This document shows, piece after piece, positions 62,588 through 64,000 of a DNA stretch of 64,000 nt; position 1 is the stretch's first letter, and the number at the start of each line of letters is the position of its first letter. The notes below the pieces were generated by a model, which saw only the letters and a list, made by a program, of their open reading frames with translations, searched no databases and had not been told where the DNA came from. This stretch comes from Terebella lapidaria. Lineage: Eukaryota > Annelida > Polychaeta > Terebellida > Terebellidae. The stretch spans positions 6,857,667-6,921,666 of the forward strand of contig OX424568.1 of the NCBI GenBank assembly GCA_949152475.1, written 5' to 3'. The position numbers and the translations under genes are program-made.

Positions 62588-64000
62588 CTTACACCGAATG
62601 TTTGAGTTAGACTGTACTTGTCTATAGCTTACATCAGATGTTTGTGTCGGAGAGTGGAGTTGTCAAAGTGAACTTGTCTATAGCTTACATCAGATGTTTG
62701 TGTCGGAGAGTGGAGTTGTCTAGAGTGAACTTGTCTATAGCTTACATCAAGTGTTTGTGTTGGAGAGTGGAGTTGTCTAGAGTGAACTTGTCTATAGCTT
62801 ACACCAAATGTTTGTGTTGGAGAGTGGAGTTGTCTAGAGTGAACTTGTCTATAGCTTACATCAAATGTTTGTGTCAGAGAGTGGAGTTGTTTAGAGTGAA
62901 CTTGTCTATAGCTTACATCAAGTGTTTGTGTTGGAAAGTGGAGTTGTCTAGAGTGAACTATTCTACAGCTTACATCAAATGTTTGTGTTGGAGAGTGGAG
63001 TTGTCTAGAGTGAAGTTGTCTACAGCTTACATCAAATGTTTGTGTTGGAGAGTGGAGTTGTCTAGAGTGAACTTGTCTATAGCTTACATCAAGTCTTTGT
63101 GTCGGAGTGTGGAGTTGTCTAGAGTGAACTTGTCTATAGCTTACATCAAGTCTTTGTGTCGGAGTGTGGAGTTGTCTAGAGTGAACTTGTCTATAGCTTA
63201 CATCAAATGTTTGTGTCAGAGAGTGGAGTTGTCTAGAGTGAACTTGTCTATAGCTTACATCAAATGTTTGTGTCGGAGAGTGGAGTTGTCTAGAGTGAAC
63301 TTGTCTATAGCTTACATCAAGTGTTTGTGTCGGAGAGTGGCGTTGTCTAGAGTGAACTTGTCTATAGCTTACATCAATCAAGTGTTTGTGTTGGAGAGTG
63401 GAGTTGTCTTGAGTGAACTTGTCTATAGCTTACATCAAGTGTTTGTGTCGGAGAGTGGAGTTGTCTAGAGTGAACTTGTCTATAGCTTACATCAAGTGTT
63501 TGTGTCTGAGAGTGGAGTTGTCTAGAGTGAACTTGTCTATAGCTTACATCAAGTGTTTGTGTCGGAGAGTGGAGTTGTCTAGAGTGAACTTGTCTATAGC
63601 TTACATCAAGTGTTTGTGTTGGAAAGTGGAGTTGTCAAAGTGAACTTGTCTATAGCTTACATCAAGTGTTTGTGTCGGAGAGTGGAGTTGTCAAAGTGAA
63701 CTTGTCTATAGCTTACATCAAGTGTTTGTGTTGGAAAGTGGAGTTGTCAAAGTGAACTTGTCTATAGCTTACATCAAGTGTTTGTGTCGGAAAGTGGAGT
63801 TGTCAAAGTGAACTTGTCTATAGCTTAAAGTGTTTGTGTTGGAGAGTGGAGTTGTCTAGAGTGAACTTGTCTATAGCTTACATCAAGTGTTTGTGTCGGA
63901 GAGTGGAGTTGTCTAGAGTGAACTTGTCTATAGCTTACATCAAGTGTTTGTGTTGGAAAGTGGAGTTGTCAAAGTGAACTTGTCTATAGCTTACATCAAG
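62588..64000. repeat. 57-bp minisatellite, about 24 units, running off the right edge
   Basis: The unit is GTTTGTGTCGGAGAGTGGAG followed by TTGTCTAGAGTGAACTTGTC, then TATAGCTTACATCAAGT. Variants include TTGGAAAG for TCGGAGAG and a 3-bp-shorter form with TCAAAG for TCTAGAG, which clusters near 63600-63830. At 63370 one unit has an extra ATCA. As 57 is 19 codons and the unit lacks stops in one frame on each strand, long opposed frames appear (250 and 276 codons) without being genes. It probably lies in an intron of the PAN-like gene. Confidence 0.97.

Noticed and set aside
62629-63468. Long opposed frames of 250 and 276 codons
   Set aside because: Both are products of the 57-bp minisatellite, with no splice signals or domains; 57 is divisible by three.

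Overview
The window looks like nuclear DNA of a marine invertebrate animal: AT-rich, intron-containing and packed with decayed mobile DNA. The gene families present are a type II membrane fibrinogen-domain receptor pair, a short filamin-repeat gene and a PAN/apple-like cysteine-rich secreted or surface protein. Together with the repeats, they suit a lancelet or another deuterostome or lophotrochozoan. No marker fixes the species. There are no bacterial operons, rRNA genes or CRISPR arrays.

Layout. About 2.3-19.5 kb on the minus strand holds most of a fibrinogen-related (FReD) membrane-protein gene: N-terminal transmembrane/stalk exon at 18996-19458, then FReD exons at 13937-14046, 9788-9884 and 2302-2472. 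The last exon lies beyond the left edge. Its long introns carry a LINE tail, a DDE transposase remnant, a miniature LTR element (TRIM), foldback elements and a 3-kb inverted repeat. About 19.7-31 kb is mobile-element territory: TIR elements, a fresh 677-bp tandem duplication, and two head-to-head remnants of a repetitive cysteine-tail gene. At 31.2-34.5 kb a second, compact FReD gene (minus strand) contains all FReD exons with matching intron phases, but has an apparent one-base frame slip in its stalk.

From 35 to 46 kb lie degenerate tandem arrays and a 3.1-kb Mutator-like element with a perfect 9-bp target duplication. From 46.2 to 50.6 kb is a nested composite: a TTAA-flanked TIR element carrying a Helitron-like end and a 5'-truncated LINE whose reverse transcriptase frame is still open. 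At 51-54 kb are a second LINE tail, a TCAAACT-rich foldback element and an element with subterminal GCGGCCGC palindromes. At 58.3-59.6 kb (plus strand) is a four-exon gene with two filamin repeats. At 61.6-62.5 kb (minus strand) are the last two exons of a PAN-like gene, and from 62.6 kb to the right edge runs a 57-bp minisatellite.

The two FReD genes are paralogues in the same orientation. By analogy with FIBCD1-type proteins they probably act as oligomeric surface lectins. I see no evidence that the filamin and PAN genes belong to the same pathway. No wholly new coding system is evident; the most unusual items are the mobile-element architectures and the repeat-built stalk of the first FReD gene.
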